A DNA stretch of 64,000 nucleotides from Catellatospora sp. IY07-71 (GCF_018326265.1 NZ_AP023360.1:2781501-2845500); one strand, 5' to 3'; counted from the stretch's first letter, positions 19,903-30,577 are shown. Notes: a model not told the origin generated them from the letters alone. Translations and numbers: made by a program.

Positions 19903-20004
19903 GTCGCCTCCCAGCTGCCGAGATTCTCCACTCCCATCCTGCCCCCGCCCGTGCCGGTCCGCCTCCCCGGGGCCCGCCAACCGTGACCGGCGGGCTGGGC
20001 CGGC

Positions 20005-20066
20005 TGCAGTTTCGGGGAAAGTGCAGCGTCGTGCGCCATCAGGGGTGCAGTTTCCCCGAAACTGCA
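20005..20066. repeat. Hairpin with 16-bp perfect arms (family C)
   Basis: TGCAGTTTCGGGGAAA (20005-20020) and TTTCCCCGAAACTGCA (20051-20066) surround a 30-nt loop. It lies downstream of the psuG-kinase operon and upstream of DUF3099, so it may act as terminator. Only one copy is seen. Confidence 0.75.
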
Positions 20067-20097
20067 CCCCGGCCGAGGCAGGCGGTGAGGGGACGGG

Positions 20098-21012
20098 TCA
20101 GGTGGCGGGGAGGGGTGGGCGGGCGCCGACGAGGCTGACCGCGGCGGCGCCGGTGCGGCAGCCCGCGAGCAGGGCGTCGTGCTGGGTCGCGCCGGCGGAC
20201 CAGGCGGCCAGCAGACCGGCGGCGAACGCGTCGCCCGCGCCGGTGGCGTCCACGATGGGCACCGGCTCGCCGGCCACGTGCACCACCCCGGCCGGGCCGG
20301 CCCACAGGGCGCCGTGCGCGCCGAGCTTCACCACCACGTCGCCGCCGATCGCGTACGACAGCGCCATGGCCTGGTCGGCGGGTGTGCCGGGGCCGGCCAG
20401 CGCGGCCGCCTCGTCGGCGTTGGCCAGCAGCAGGTCCACGCCGCGCACCCAGTCCAGGAACGGGTGCCCGGTGACGCCGTCCTCGATCAGCTCGGTGGTC
20501 ACCGCGTGCAGCGGCGCCGCCGACGCGGCGTCCACGCTGGTGCGCAGACCTGCCGCGCGGGCCGAGGCGAGCGCGTACCGGCCGGTGGGCCGCGAGGGCT
20601 GGTCCAGCAGCGTGTACCCGGACAGGTGCAGCAGGCCCGCGCCCTGGGCGATGGCGGCGTCGACGTCGGCCGAGGCCAGCAGCAGGTTCGCGCCCCGGTC
20701 GCTGATCATCGTGCGCTCGCCGCCGTGGGTCAGCACCACGATGCTGCCGGTGCTGGCCCCGGGGCGGACGCTGACCTGGGTGCGTACGCCCGCCAGGTGC
20801 AGCTCGGCCAGCCGGTCGCGGCCGGCCTGGTCGTCGCCGACCGCGCCGACGAAGGTGACCGGGCTGCCCAGCGCGGCCAGCCAGGCGGCCGTGTTGGCGG
20901 CCTGGCCGCCCCCGGCGACGTGCACCGTCGCCGGGGTGTCCGAGCCCGGCGCCAGCGGCGCGCGCAGCACCGCGAGCACGTCCGTGACCAGGTCGCCCAC
21001 GGTGAGGATCAT
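20098..21012 (-). CDS. PfkB-family carbohydrate kinase, probable pseudouridine kinase
   Basis: 304 residues. PfkB signatures: the N-terminal MILTVGDLVTDVL, the substrate-binding VAGGGQAANTAAWLAALG, and the C-terminal anion hole and catalytic Asp in IVDATGAGDAFAAGLLAAW. It is encoded 20 bases after pseudouridine-5'-phosphate glycosidase on the same strand, so it most likely makes pseudouridine 5'-phosphate for that enzyme (PsuK role). Ribose or another nucleoside as substrate cannot be excluded from sequence. Confidence 0.85.
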   Translation of the reverse strand: MILTVGDLVTDVLAVLRAPLAPGSDTPATVHVAGGGQAANTAAWLAALGSPVTFVGAVGDDQAGRDRLAELHLAGVRTQVSVRPGASTGSIVVLTHGGERTMISDRGANLLLASADVDAAIAQGAGLLHLSGYTLLDQPSRPTGRYALASARAAGLRTSVDAASAAPLHAVTTELIEDGVTGHPFLDWVRGVDLLLANADEAAALAGPGTPADQAMALSYAIGGDVVVKLGAHGALWAGPAGVVHVAGEPVPIVDATGAGDAFAAGLLAAWSAGATQHDALLAGCRTGAAAVSLVGARPPLPAT

Positions 21013-21032
21013 GATGCCCCCGTTCGGGGAGG

Positions 21033-21950
21033 TCAGCGCGCGGCGGCCGCGACGGCGATCTGCGCGGCCAGGGCGGCGTTGCGCAGGATGATGCGTACGT
21101 TCACGGCCAGGCTCTGCCCCTGCGTGGCCGAGTGGAAGTGCGACAGCAGCACCGGGGTGACCTGCTTGCCGGTGACCCGGTCGCGCTCCACGACGGCCAG
21201 GCCGTCGGCCAGCGTGCGGTCGTGCAGGGCCGGGTCGAGCTGCTCGTCCTCGGGCAGCGGGTTGGCCACGACCAGCGCGGCCCGGTGCGCGCCCTGCGCC
21301 CGCTGCGCGCGCATGGCCGCCGCGATCTGCTCGGGCGACTCCACCCGCCAGTCCACGCCGAACCCGCTGTCGCGGATGAAGAAGCCCGGGAAGCGGTTCG
21401 TCTGATACCCCACCACGCCGACGCCGAGGGTCTCCAGGCGCTCCAGGGTGGCCCCCACGTCGAGGATCGACTTCACCCCGGCGCACACCACCGTGATCGG
21501 CGTACGCGCCAGCGTGGTCAGGTCGGCGGACTCGTCGAAGGTGTGCGATGCCTCACGGTGCACGCCGCCCAGGCCGCCGGTGGCGAACACGCCGATGCCG
21601 ACCGCGGCCGCGACGGCCGAGGTGCCCGCGACCGTGGTCGCCCCGTCCGCGCCCAGCGCCGCCGCGACGGCCAGGTCGCGCGCCGAGAGCTTGGCCACGT
21701 CCGTGCCGGTCGCGAGGCGGGTCAGCGCCGCGTCGTCCAGGCCCACCACGAGCTGCCCGCCGACCATGCCGATGGTCGCGGGGACGGCGCCGTGGTCGCG
21801 CACCGCCTGCTCGATCTCGCGGGCCACGCGCAGGTTGTCGGGCCGCGGCAGACCGTGGGAGACGATCGTGCTCTCCAGGGCGACGACCGGCTGCCCGTTC
21901 TCCAGCGCGGCCTTGACCTCGGGATTGAGGTGGATGCTCACATCAGTCAC
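21033..21950 (-). CDS. psuG: Pseudouridine-5'-phosphate glycosidase
   Basis: About 305 residues. Family motifs: PVVALESTIVSHGLPRPDNL, PATIGMVGGQLVVGL, the active-site Lys region AKLSARDLAVAAALGADGATTVAGT, and FATGGLGGVHR. It splits pseudouridine 5'-phosphate into uracil and ribose 5-phosphate. GTG 21950 is preferred to ATG 21956 because TACCCT (complement of 21958-21963) ends exactly seven bases upstream, the leaderless spacing seen elsewhere in this window. The kinase gene follows, giving a pseudouridine salvage operon. Confidence 0.93.
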   Translation of the reverse strand: MTDVSIHLNPEVKAALENGQPVVALESTIVSHGLPRPDNLRVAREIEQAVRDHGAVPATIGMVGGQLVVGLDDAALTRLATGTDVAKLSARDLAVAAALGADGATTVAGTSAVAAAVGIGVFATGGLGGVHREASHTFDESADLTTLARTPITVVCAGVKSILDVGATLERLETLGVGVVGYQTNRFPGFFIRDSGFGVDWRVESPEQIAAAMRAQRAQGAHRAALVVANPLPEDEQLDPALHDRTLADGLAVVERDRVTGKQVTPVLLSHFHSATQGQSLAVNVRIILRNAALAAQIAVAAAAR

Positions 21951-22084
21951 GATCATGAGGGTACTGCCGGGGCGGGCCCGTCCCGCGCGCGGCGGCCCCG
22001 GTGCGGCCCGCGACACAGGTGCCGCCACCAGCGACGCGAGATATCAGACTGGGCCGTCAGCGGGTGACCTGAGACAATGTTCGG

Positions 22085-22330
22085 GTGACCACACCAGTGA
22101 CCAACCCCAGCACCATCCTTGATGAGCGCGTCGCGACGGAGTATCGCCTCGACGAAGGCGACCACGAGCGCATGTCCCACTACGCGCCCAAGGACAAACT
22201 GATGGAAGCCATGATCGAGGGAACCCCGGTGCGCGCCCTGTGCGGCAAGGTCTGGGTGCCGTCGCGTGACCCCAACCGGTTCCCGGTCTGCCCGGAGTGC
22301 AAAGAGATCTACGAGAACCTCACCGACTGA
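22085..22330 (+). CDS. DUF3039 small Cys-containing protein
   Basis: 81 residues: EGDHERMSHYAPKDKLMEAMIEGTPVRALCGKVWVPSRDPNRFPVCPECKEIYE is the conserved DUF3039 core. The ALCG and VCPEC cysteines could bind zinc. This family is nearly universal in actinobacteria, and its role is unknown. GTG 22085 has no ribosome binding site; GACAAT lies six bases upstream, again suggesting a leaderless message. The ribokinase gene follows after 72 bases. Confidence 0.9.
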   Translation: MTTPVTNPSTILDERVATEYRLDEGDHERMSHYAPKDKLMEAMIEGTPVRALCGKVWVPSRDPNRFPVCPECKEIYENLTD

Positions 22331-22402
22331 CCGGTCCGCGCCGAGCGTGCGGCTGCCGCCGCGCGGCACGGGGGCTCGGCGGCTGGCGAAGGGGAAGCGG
22401 CC

Positions 22403-23362
22403 ATGACCGCGAGTGTGGTCGTCGTGGGCAGCGCGAACATGGACCTGGTGGTGGCGACGCCCGTCCTGCCGCGCCCCGGCGAGACGGTGCTCGGCGAGGG
22501 CTTCCTCGCCGTCCCCGGCGGTAAAGGCGCCAACCAGGCGGTCGCCGCGGCCCGCGCGGGCGCCGACTGCCACTTCCTGGGCGCAGTCGGCCTCGACGCG
22601 TTCGGTGACGAGCTGAAAGGCTGCCTGGCCGCGGCCGGCGTCGGGCTCGACGGGCTGCGCCGGGTCGCCGGCCCTTCCGGAGTCGCCCTGATCGCGGTGG
22701 ACGCCGCCGCGGAGAACCTCATCGTCGTCGCCCCCGGTGCCAACGCGCACTTCAGCAGCCTGGACGCGGGCGACCGGGACCTCATCGCCGCCTGCGACGT
22801 GCTGCTGTGCCAGCTGGAGATCCCGCTGGAGACGGTGACCCAGGCCGCCCTCGCCGCCCGGCACGGCGCCACCACGGTCGTCCTCAACGCCGCCCCGGCC
22901 AGGACCCTGCCCGACGAGCTGATCGCCGCCGTCGACGTGCTCGTGGTCAACCAGACCGAGGCGACCATGCTGGCCGGGCTCGACGGGGCAGGTGACGCCG
23001 CCGGTGACGGCCTCGCTCCCGTCAACGACGTGCCGCTGCTGCTGGACGCGCTGCTCGCCCGGGTGCCGCGGGTGGTGCTCACCCTGGGCGCGGCCGGTGC
23101 CGCGTACGCCGCACGCGACGGGGAACGGCTGGAGGTCGGCGCACCGCCGGTCGACGCCGTCGACACCACCGCCGCCGGGGACGCGTTCACCGGTGCGTTC
23201 GCACTGGCCTGGGCGCAGGGGCGGCCGGTCGCCGAGGCGCTGCGCTGGGCCTGCGCGGCGGGCGCGGCGTGCGCGTCGCGCTGGGGCGCGTCCAGCTCGC
23301 TGCCCACCCAGGCCGAGATCGACCTCCTGTACGACCGCACCTACCAGAACGACCCAGCCTGA
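22403..23362 (+). CDS. rbsK: Ribokinase
   Basis: 319 residues, normal for RbsK, with a GAAGGGGAAG binding site. SANMDLVVATPVLPRPGETVLG and VPGGKGANQAVAAARAGA form the ribose-binding N-terminus. VVNQTEA and the DTTAAGDAFTGAFALAWAQG motif carry the ATP site and catalytic Asp. It phosphorylates D-ribose to ribose 5-phosphate. No ribose transporter is near; the nearest logical partner is the pseudouridine operon, whose product is also ribose 5-phosphate. Confidence 0.92.
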   Translation: MTASVVVVGSANMDLVVATPVLPRPGETVLGEGFLAVPGGKGANQAVAAARAGADCHFLGAVGLDAFGDELKGCLAAAGVGLDGLRRVAGPSGVALIAVDAAAENLIVVAPGANAHFSSLDAGDRDLIAACDVLLCQLEIPLETVTQAALAARHGATTVVLNAAPARTLPDELIAAVDVLVVNQTEATMLAGLDGAGDAAGDGLAPVNDVPLLLDALLARVPRVVLTLGAAGAAYAARDGERLEVGAPPVDAVDTTAAGDAFTGAFALAWAQGRPVAEALRWACAAGAACASRWGASSSLPTQAEIDLLYDRTYQNDPA

Positions 23363-23437
23363 CCCCCAACGACCACCGCCCCCCACCGACCACTGACCGC
23401 CGCCGCGCGGCGGCGCGGGCCCTCGCGCCCTCCGCTC

Positions 23438-23513
23438 GATCATCCGACTTGCCTGGCACATGGGCGAAAGCGCGCTCAAGATACGCCCTCTGCCAGGCAA
23501 GTCGGACGATCTT
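23438..23513. repeat. Dispersed long hairpin, family A copy 2
   Basis: GATCATCCGACTTGCCTGGC on the left and TGCCAGGCAAGTCGGACGAT on the right, with GCTCAAGATACGCC in the loop. Same orientation as copies 1 and 3. It lies between rbsK and the TRIC gene. Confidence 0.85.
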
Positions 23514-23625
23514 GGCGCCGCCGAGCGCGGGCGGGCGCCGCGGCGGCGTGCCTGACGGCCTCAGGAACTCGAGCGGGCGGCGAGGCGGCGCACGGCCGGG
23601 ACCGCGGACGCCGTAGCCTGCGCCG

Positions 23626-24288
23626 GTGGAGAGTTCGACGGCACTGCTCATCGGCGACCTCGCCGGGGTCGCCGTCTTCGCCGCGTCCGGCGGGTCCGCC
23701 GCGGTGGGCAAGCGGCTCGACCTGTTCGGCGTGGTCTTCGTCGGGTTCGTCGCCGCGCTCGGCGGCGGCATCCTGCGCGACCTGGTGATCAACCAGGTGC
23801 CGCCGCTGGCCTTCGCCGACTGGCGCTACCCGGCCACCGCCGTCACCGCCTCGCTGGCCGTGTTCTGGCTGCACCCGCACCTGGACCGGCTGCGGCGTAC
23901 GGTGCTCAGCCTGGACGCGGCCGGGCTCGGCCTGTTCACCGTCACCAGCACGCTCAAGGCGCTGGACGCCGACGTGCCGCCGGTGGGCGCGTGCCTGCTC
24001 GGCATGCTGACCGGCATCGGCGGCGGCCTCGTCCGGGATCTGCTGCTCAACGAGATCCCGGTGGTGCTGCGGCGGGAGATCTACGCGGTCGCCTCGCTGC
24101 TGGGGGCGATCGCGGTGGCGCTGCTGGTGGGGACCGGCCACGCGAATGTGGCCACGCTCACCGGCGCGGCACTGCTCGTCTTCGTGGTACGGATCACCGC
24201 CCTCTACCGGCACTGGTCCGCTCCCCGCCCCCGCCTGGGCGCCGGCGCCACCCATCCGGGGCCCCATCCACCCCCACCCACCCCCTGA
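23626..24288 (+). CDS. TRIC/UPF0126-family membrane protein
   Basis: 220 residues with about seven hydrophobic segments in two repeats. GDLAGVAVFAASGGSAAVGKRLDLFGVVFVGFVAALGGGILRDL is the first repeat and GACLLGMLTGIGGGLVRDLLLNEIPVVLR the second; the GGGxxRD motif in each is the family signature. Trimeric intracellular cation channel homologues in bacteria conduct potassium. GTG 23626 follows TAGCCT (23614-23619) by six bases, so the message is probably leaderless. The Pro-rich last 15 residues are variable. Confidence 0.9.
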   Translation: MESSTALLIGDLAGVAVFAASGGSAAVGKRLDLFGVVFVGFVAALGGGILRDLVINQVPPLAFADWRYPATAVTASLAVFWLHPHLDRLRRTVLSLDAAGLGLFTVTSTLKALDADVPPVGACLLGMLTGIGGGLVRDLLLNEIPVVLRREIYAVASLLGAIAVALLVGTGHANVATLTGAALLVFVVRITALYRHWSAPRPRLGAGATHPGPHPPPPTP

Positions 24289-24345
24289 CCCAGCCCACCG
24301 CCCCACCTCACCGCCCCGCCGCCCCGCGCCGCGCCGCGCCGCGCG

Positions 24346-24410
24346 AAGATCGCGAGTTGGTGTCGGAATGTGGGGCTGGACCCCAGGTTTCGACACGAAC
24401 TAGCGATCCT
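24346..24410. repeat. Dispersed hairpin, family B copy 3
   Basis: AGATCGCGAGTTGGTGTCGG on the left and TTTCGACACGAACTAGCGATC on the right; the centre GTGGGGCTGGACCCCAGG is nearly the same as in copy 2. Confidence 0.75.
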
Positions 24411-24511
24411 CGGCCGGGAGCCGGGCGCCGGGGCGGGCCGGGTTTTCGGGGTGTGCCAAGGGACTCGGCACGTTCGGCGGACAGTGGCGGTGTTCTGTCC
24501 CGGCGAGCCGA

Positions 24512-24517
24512 TAGACT
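24512..24517 (+). promoter_or_regulatory. Candidate -10 element (TAGACT) of the helicase gene
   Basis: TAGACT in the context CCGATAGACTCAGG, about 90 bases before GTG 24604. Unlike the leaderless cases, a leader and a GGAGG site follow. The -35 is not clear. Confidence 0.4.
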
Positions 24518-24603
24518 CAGGACCCGCCTTCGCGCTCGGCGCCATCCCGGCCGACCCGAGGGCTCTTTCGTGCTGACCCCCGCCTGAGCAGGAGGCTTCC
24601 GCC

Positions 24604-26328
24604 GTGGCGCTGGCCCGCCCCGTCCCCGAGTCGTTCCCGTCGCTGCGCGCGTGGCAGCGCAAGGCTCTGGTCGAGTACCTGCGCCGGCGTACCCCCGACT
24701 TCCTGGCGGTCGCGACGCCCGGCGCCGGCAAGACGACCTTCGCCCTGCGGATCGCCGCGGAGCTGCTCGCCCACGGGACGGTCGACGCGGTGACCGTGGT
24801 TGCCCCGACCGAGCACCTGAAGCTGCAGTGGGCGCAGGCCGCGGCCCGGGTCGGCATCCAGCTCGACGCGATGTTCCGCAACGCCGACGTGCACACCAGC
24901 TCGGATTTCCACGGCGTGGTGGTGACGTACGCGCAGGTCGGCATGGCGCCGCAGGTGCATCTGCGGCGCACGCTGACCCGCAAGACGCTGGTGATCCTGG
25001 ACGAGATCCACCATGCGGGCGACTCGCGCAGCTGGGGCGACGGCGTGAAGTCGGCGTTCGAGCCCGCCGAGCGGCGGCTGATGCTCACCGGCACCCCGTT
25101 CCGCTCGGACGAGAACCCGATCCCGTTCGTCACGTACGAGCGGGTGGGGGAGGTGCAGCGCTCCCGCGCCGACTCGGTGTACGGCTACTCGGACGCGCTC
25201 GCCGACGGCGTCGTCCGTCCGGTGATCTTCCTCGCGTACTCGGGCGAGACCCGCTGGCGCACCAGCGCCGGGGACGAGCTGGCGGTCCGGCTGGGCGAGC
25301 CGCTGACCCAGGATCTGATCGCCCAGGCGTGGCGCACCGCGCTGGACCCGAAGGGCGACTGGATGCCGGCCGTGCTGCGGGCCGCCGACGCGCGCCTGCA
25401 GGTGCTCCGCGAGGGCGGCATCCCCGACGCGGGCGGCCTGGTGATCGCCTCGGACCAGACCACCGCGCGGGCGTACGCGAAACTGATCGAGACCGTCACC
25501 GGCGAGAAGGCCGTGGTGGTGCTCTCGGACGACGTCGGCGCGTCGGCGAAGATCTCCGAGTTCAGCGGCTCGACGCAGCGCTGGATGGTCGCGGTGCGCA
25601 TGGTGTCCGAGGGCGTCGACATCCCGCGCCTGGCCGTCGGCGTGTACGCCACCAGCGCCTCCACCCCGCTGTTCTTCGCCCAGGCGATCGGCCGCTTCGT
25701 GCGTGCCCGCCGCCCCGGGGAGACCGCCAGCGTCTTCGTGCCCAGCGTGCCCCACCTGCTGGGGCTGGCCAGCGAGATGGAGCTGGAGCGCGACCACGTG
25801 CTCGGCGGCCCGAAGGCCAAGGACGGGCTCGACGACGAGCTGCTGGAGCGAGCGCAGCAGTCCGAGAACGCCAGCGGCGAGCTGAACAAGTCGTTCGAGG
25901 CGCTGTCGGCCACCGCCGAGCTGGACCAGGTGATCTTCGACGGCGCCACCTTCGGCCTGCCCGCGCAGGTCGGTACGCAGGAGGAGGAGGACTTCCTCGG
26001 CCTGCCCGGCCTGCTCAGCGCCGACCAGGTGGCCGCCCTGCTGGCCAAGCGCCAGGCCGAGCAGGCCGCCGCGGTGCGCCGTAACCGGGCCGGGGCCGCC
26101 GAGCAGGCCCCCGCGCAGCGCGAGCCGGTGCGGGACATGTCGTCGGCCGAGCGCCGCATCCACCTGCGCCGCCAGCTCAACGCCCTGGTCGCGTCCCACC
26201 ACCACCGCACCGGCCTGCCCCACGGCAAGATCCACGCCGAGCTGCGCTCCAAGTGCGGCGGCCCGCCCAGCGCTCAGGCCACCATCGAGCAACTCGAAGA
26301 GCGCATCGCGACCATCCAGTCCTTCTGA
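24604..26328 (+). CDS. SF2 DEAD/DEAH-box helicase
   Basis: 574 residues; GTG 24604 has GCAGGAGG nine bases upstream. Motif Ia region LRAWQRKALVEYL, Walker A ATPGAGKTTFALRIAAEL (about residues 36-53), motif II VILDEIHHAGD, motif III LTGTPFRSD, and the RecA2 motifs RMVSEGVDIP and FFAQAIGRFVRARRPGE (motif VI) are all present. The C-terminal 150 residues are helical and charged, with ERIHLRRQLNALVASHHHRTG near the end, and belong to the actinobacterial version. Homologues are annotated as DNA repair helicases, but the substrate is not proven. It stands alone. Confidence 0.9.
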   Translation: MALARPVPESFPSLRAWQRKALVEYLRRRTPDFLAVATPGAGKTTFALRIAAELLAHGTVDAVTVVAPTEHLKLQWAQAAARVGIQLDAMFRNADVHTSSDFHGVVVTYAQVGMAPQVHLRRTLTRKTLVILDEIHHAGDSRSWGDGVKSAFEPAERRLMLTGTPFRSDENPIPFVTYERVGEVQRSRADSVYGYSDALADGVVRPVIFLAYSGETRWRTSAGDELAVRLGEPLTQDLIAQAWRTALDPKGDWMPAVLRAADARLQVLREGGIPDAGGLVIASDQTTARAYAKLIETVTGEKAVVVLSDDVGASAKISEFSGSTQRWMVAVRMVSEGVDIPRLAVGVYATSASTPLFFAQAIGRFVRARRPGETASVFVPSVPHLLGLASEMELERDHVLGGPKAKDGLDDELLERAQQSENASGELNKSFEALSATAELDQVIFDGATFGLPAQVGTQEEEDFLGLPGLLSADQVAALLAKRQAEQAAAVRRNRAGAAEQAPAQREPVRDMSSAERRIHLRRQLNALVASHHHRTGLPHGKIHAELRSKCGGPPSAQATIEQLEERIATIQSF

Positions 26329-26380
26329 CCCCACGCGCGCCGATCGTCGCGCGCGCGTGGATCGTCCGATCCGCCGCCGA

Positions 26381-26455
26381 GATCGTCCGACTTGCCAGGC
26401 AGATGGGCGAATGCGCGCCCAAGATACGCCGATGTGCCAGGCAAGTCGGACGATC
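26381..26455. repeat. Dispersed long hairpin, family A copy 3
   Basis: GATCGTCCGACTTGCCAGGC on the left and TGCCAGGCAAGTCGGACGATC on the right form the most perfect pair of arms of the three copies; CCAAGATACGCC is in the loop. It lies between the convergent helicase and DUF7455 genes. Confidence 0.85.
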
Positions 26456-26494
26456 AAGGCGCGGTGCGGGGCGGCGCGGCGCCGGGCACGCACG

Positions 26495-26529
26495 CCGAGG
26501 GGGGCACCGCTTGGCGGTGCCCCCCTCGG
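26495..26529. terminator. 16-bp perfect hairpin between convergent genes
   Basis: CCGAGGGGGGCACCGC (26495-26510) and GCGGTGCCCCCCTCGG (26514-26529) enclose a 3-nt loop. It follows the stop of the minus-strand DUF7455 gene by 16 bases and can also stop helicase transcription. Confidence 0.85.
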
Positions 26530-26545
26530 GTCAAGCTTTGTAGGG

Positions 26546-26779
26546 TTACTTCGGGTTCGTGTCGGCGCCCCGCCACGTGAACTCGGGGTCGGCCGCCACC
26601 TCCACGGCAATCTTGACAAGGTCGTCGGCGTACTTGTTGGCGTGGTGTCCGCAGAACACCAGCTCGCCCCCACCGGCCAGCTTCACACGCATCTTGCCCG
26701 CCGCGTTGCAGCGGTCGCACCGTTCATCGGCGGCTGGGGCAGCCACCGTCGCCGGCGGCGGCGTGAGGGTCTGGGTCAT
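26546..26779 (-). CDS. Small Cys/His zinc-ribbon-like protein (DUF7455 type)
   Basis: 77 residues from ATG 26779, preceded by GAGGAGGAAG. The core CDRCNAAGKMRVKL, then ELVFCGHHANKY, has the C-x2-C...C-x-H-H pattern of a small zinc site. Such proteins sit close to the principal sigma gene in many actinobacteria. The N-terminal 20 residues are low complexity. The function is unknown. It reads in the same direction as hrdB but 380 bases away, so it has its own promoter. Confidence 0.8.
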   Translation of the reverse strand: MTQTLTPPPATVAAPAADERCDRCNAAGKMRVKLAGGGELVFCGHHANKYADDLVKIAVEVAADPEFTWRGADTNPK

Positions 26780-27159
26780 CGCCTTCCTCCTCTGGTCGTC
26801 ACCGATGCTGAAATACATCGTCGATCCTTCGAGTCCAGCAACGCCGAACCCGCCATTGTCATTCAGCTCGTTACCCACGAAGACCTCAACGCCGGCCGCG
26901 TCGGGGGCCTTCCCGGCTGGGCCTCGGGGGGACCGGGGTCACAGTCGGTGGGCGGTAAAGCCTACCTGGTCAGACGGGCTACCTGGGGAGATGACCCGTC
27001 CTGGACAGTGTGCCGTTCCACCAGAGTGCCACGTCAACCATCGCGAGTCGAACAGAAACAGATCGCGTAGCCGTCTATATACGTACGGTGAGCGGTTCTG
27101 TACGTTCGGTGGATGCCGTTCGTCCGATTCGCGATGAATGTCGACTTGACCTGCCGGGA
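26780..27159. other. 380-bp intergenic region downstream of hrdB
   Basis: It contains no gene that I can support. A TAGGCT -10-like hexamer reads on the minus strand (complement of 26959-26964) toward DUF7455. An AT-richer stretch with GTCTATATACGTACGG lies at about 27071-27086. Weak open frames across it have no binding sites. Confidence 0.5.
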
Positions 27160-28854
<1,695 letters not shown>

Positions 28855-28887
28855 GGACGACCTTCCGGAGGCGAGGTACGAGCAGAG

Positions 28888-28893
28888 ATCATA
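28888..28893 (-). promoter_or_regulatory. Candidate -10 element (TATGAT) of hrdB
   Basis: TATGAT on the minus strand, in CCGTATGATCTC, about 35 bases before GTG 28854. No good -35 hexamer is seen at the usual distance. Confidence 0.4.
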
Positions 28894-29093
28894 CGGCTTA
28901 GCGCCACGGCGCGGCTGCGCGTCGCGATGGGTCAGCCAGTGTGAAGTGTGGATGCGCCTCGTGCCATCGGCACGTGGCAGGCGTGAATTGTAGCGCCGTA
29001 CTCGGCGATCATCTCGGCGCGCACGCCGCAGGCGGTCCGCGAGCGGAGCCGGGGGCCTTGGCAGGATGGCACCAGGTGACGAGGAGGACGGTC

Positions 29094-29897
29094 GTGAACG
29101 AGCTGGAACTGCTGGACATCGCGGTACAGGTGGCCGGTGAGGCGGCCGACACGGCCCGCCGTATGCGCAACGAGGCGATCACCGATGTGGGCACGAAATC
29201 CACCGCGACCGACGTGGTGACGGCCGCGGATCGCGCGGTCGAGGAGCAGGTGATCGCCGCGCTGGCGGCACGGCGTCCAGGTGACACGGTACTCGGTGAG
29301 GAGTTCGGCGGCGCGGCCGTTTCCGCGCCCGCGGGCGGGGTGCGCTGGATCGTCGACCCGATCGACGGCACCGTGAACTACCTGTACGGCCTGGAGTACT
29401 ACGCCGTCTCGATCGCCGCGGAGGTCGACGGCGAGATCGTGGCGGGTGTCGTACGCCACGCCACGACGGGGGAGACGTGGACCGCGGCGAAGGGGCACGG
29501 CGCGTTCCGGGACGGCGTCCGGCTGACCGGCTCCCGGGCCGTCGAGCTGCCCCTGTCGCTGATCGGCACGGGGTTCGGCTACGCCAGGGAGCGCCGCGCG
29601 CACCAGGCCGCGGTCGCCGCGCACGTGCTGCCGCGGGTGCGCGACATCCGGCGGATGGGCTCGGCCGCGCTGGACCTGTGCGCGGCGGCGGAGGGCCGGC
29701 TGGACGCGTTCTACGAGAAGGGCCTGGCCGAGTGGGACCTGGCCGCCGGCGGCCTGATCGCCCGCGAGGCTGGCCTGCTGGTCACCGGCCTGTCGGGGCG
29801 GCCGGCCGGGCCCGACATGGTGCTGGCGGCCCCGCCCGCGCTGCACGGCCCGCTGGACGAGCTGCTCACCGGTCTCGACGCGGACGCCGGTCCGTAG
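29094..29897 (+). CDS. Inositol monophosphatase family protein
   Basis: 267 residues; GTG 29094 is preceded by GAGGAGG. Metal-binding motifs of the family are intact: [35 protein letters not shown] (the DPxDGT motif) and [15 protein letters not shown]. It probably dephosphorylates inositol 1-phosphate, histidinol phosphate or a related sugar phosphate in a Mg-dependent reaction. Sequence alone does not separate these. It is divergent from hrdB and convergent with the LytR_C gene. Confidence 0.93.
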   Translation: MNELELLDIAVQVAGEAADTARRMRNEAITDVGTKSTATDVVTAADRAVEEQVIAALAARRPGDTVLGEEFGGAAVSAPAGGVRWIVDPIDGTVNYLYGLEYYAVSIAAEVDGEIVAGVVRHATTGETWTAAKGHGAFRDGVRLTGSRAVELPLSLIGTGFGYARERRAHQAAVAAHVLPRVRDIRRMGSAALDLCAAAEGRLDAFYEKGLAEWDLAAGGLIAREAGLLVTGLSGRPAGPDMVLAAPPALHGPLDELLTGLDADAGP

Positions 29898-29909
29898 CCC
29901 CGCAACGAG

Positions 29910-29950
29910 CGAAGCTCCCCTCCTGCGGTCAGTGCAGGAGGGGAGCTTCG
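29910..29950. terminator. 17-bp perfect hairpin with the GAAGCTCCC stem
   Basis: 29910-29926 (CGAAGCTCCCCTCCTGC) and 29934-29950 pair perfectly around a 7-nt loop, between two convergent genes. The stem opening GAAGCTCCC recurs at 42442 and 61785. Confidence 0.85.
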
Positions 29951-29986
29951 CCGGTGAGAAACGGGCCCGGGGCGGCGCCGTTCGGC

Positions 29987-30577
29987 TCAGGGCTGCTGGG
30001 CGCAGGTGCCCGGGGGCAGGATCGGGTTGCCCAGCGCGGCGACCGCCTGCCGCATCTCGGTGGGGGTGGCAAGCTGCTTGAACTCGCCGCCGATGATCAC
30101 ATCGATGGTGTCGTCCTCGCGCTTGATGTTGAAGCCGTCCTCCTCGACCGCGTTCAGGAAGTACGCCCGCAGCAGCTGCGCCGCGCCGACCGCCTTCGGC
30201 CCGTACCGCAGCTGCGCGACGATGTCGGGCTGCTTCTTCGGGTCAGTGCCGGTCTTCTCGACCTTGAACTTGCGGTTCGTGAAGTCGTCTGCCACGTTGC
30301 GGGCCAGATCGACCTTGTTGGTGGCGTTGTAGACGTTGATCTTCACTTCGCTCTCGGAGTCGGGCAGCTTGTTGTTGACGGGGACGTAGCCCGCCGGGCA
30401 GCTCTCGACGACGGGAGCCTCGGCCTGCGTGTCACGATTGAGCGTGATCACGGCCAGGGTGATGCCGATGATCGCCAGGGTGCTGATGAGGGCGATCGCT
30501 CGAATTCGTGCCATTTGCATCTCGGTGCCGCTCCCCGTGAGCCAGAGTGTCCGCATCGCCGCCACCGTTGACGGCAT
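29987..30577 (-). CDS. Membrane-anchored LytR_C-domain protein
   Basis: 196 residues from ATG 30577, which follows TAACCT by seven bases; ATG 30520, with GGGGAG ten bases upstream, is a shorter alternative. One membrane helix (IALISTLAIIGITLAVITL) is followed by an extracytoplasmic LytR/CpsA/Psr C-terminal domain: VKINVYNATNKVDLARNVADDFTNRKFKV and VAQLRYGPKAVGAAQLLRAYF. Such domains accompany wall-polymer transferases, but no LCP catalytic domain is present. The function is unknown. Confidence 0.85.
   Translation of the reverse strand: MPSTVAAMRTLWLTGSGTEMQMARIRAIALISTLAIIGITLAVITLNRDTQAEAPVVESCPAGYVPVNNKLPDSESEVKINVYNATNKVDLARNVADDFTNRKFKVEKTGTDPKKQPDIVAQLRYGPKAVGAAQLLRAYFLNAVEEDGFNIKREDDTIDVIIGGEFKQLATPTEMRQAVAALGNPILPPGTCAQQP

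Larger units (their letters stand above)
24289..24603. other. 315-bp intergenic region upstream of the helicase
   Basis: It holds the family B hairpin at 24346-24410, a candidate TAGACT -10 element at 24512 and the helicase ribosome binding site GCAGGAGG. No further gene is seen. Confidence 0.6.

Noticed and set aside
24517-26673. 718-codon minus-strand open frame opposite the helicase
   Set aside because: The plus strand carries all SF2 helicase motifs; the other frame shows none and has shadow composition.
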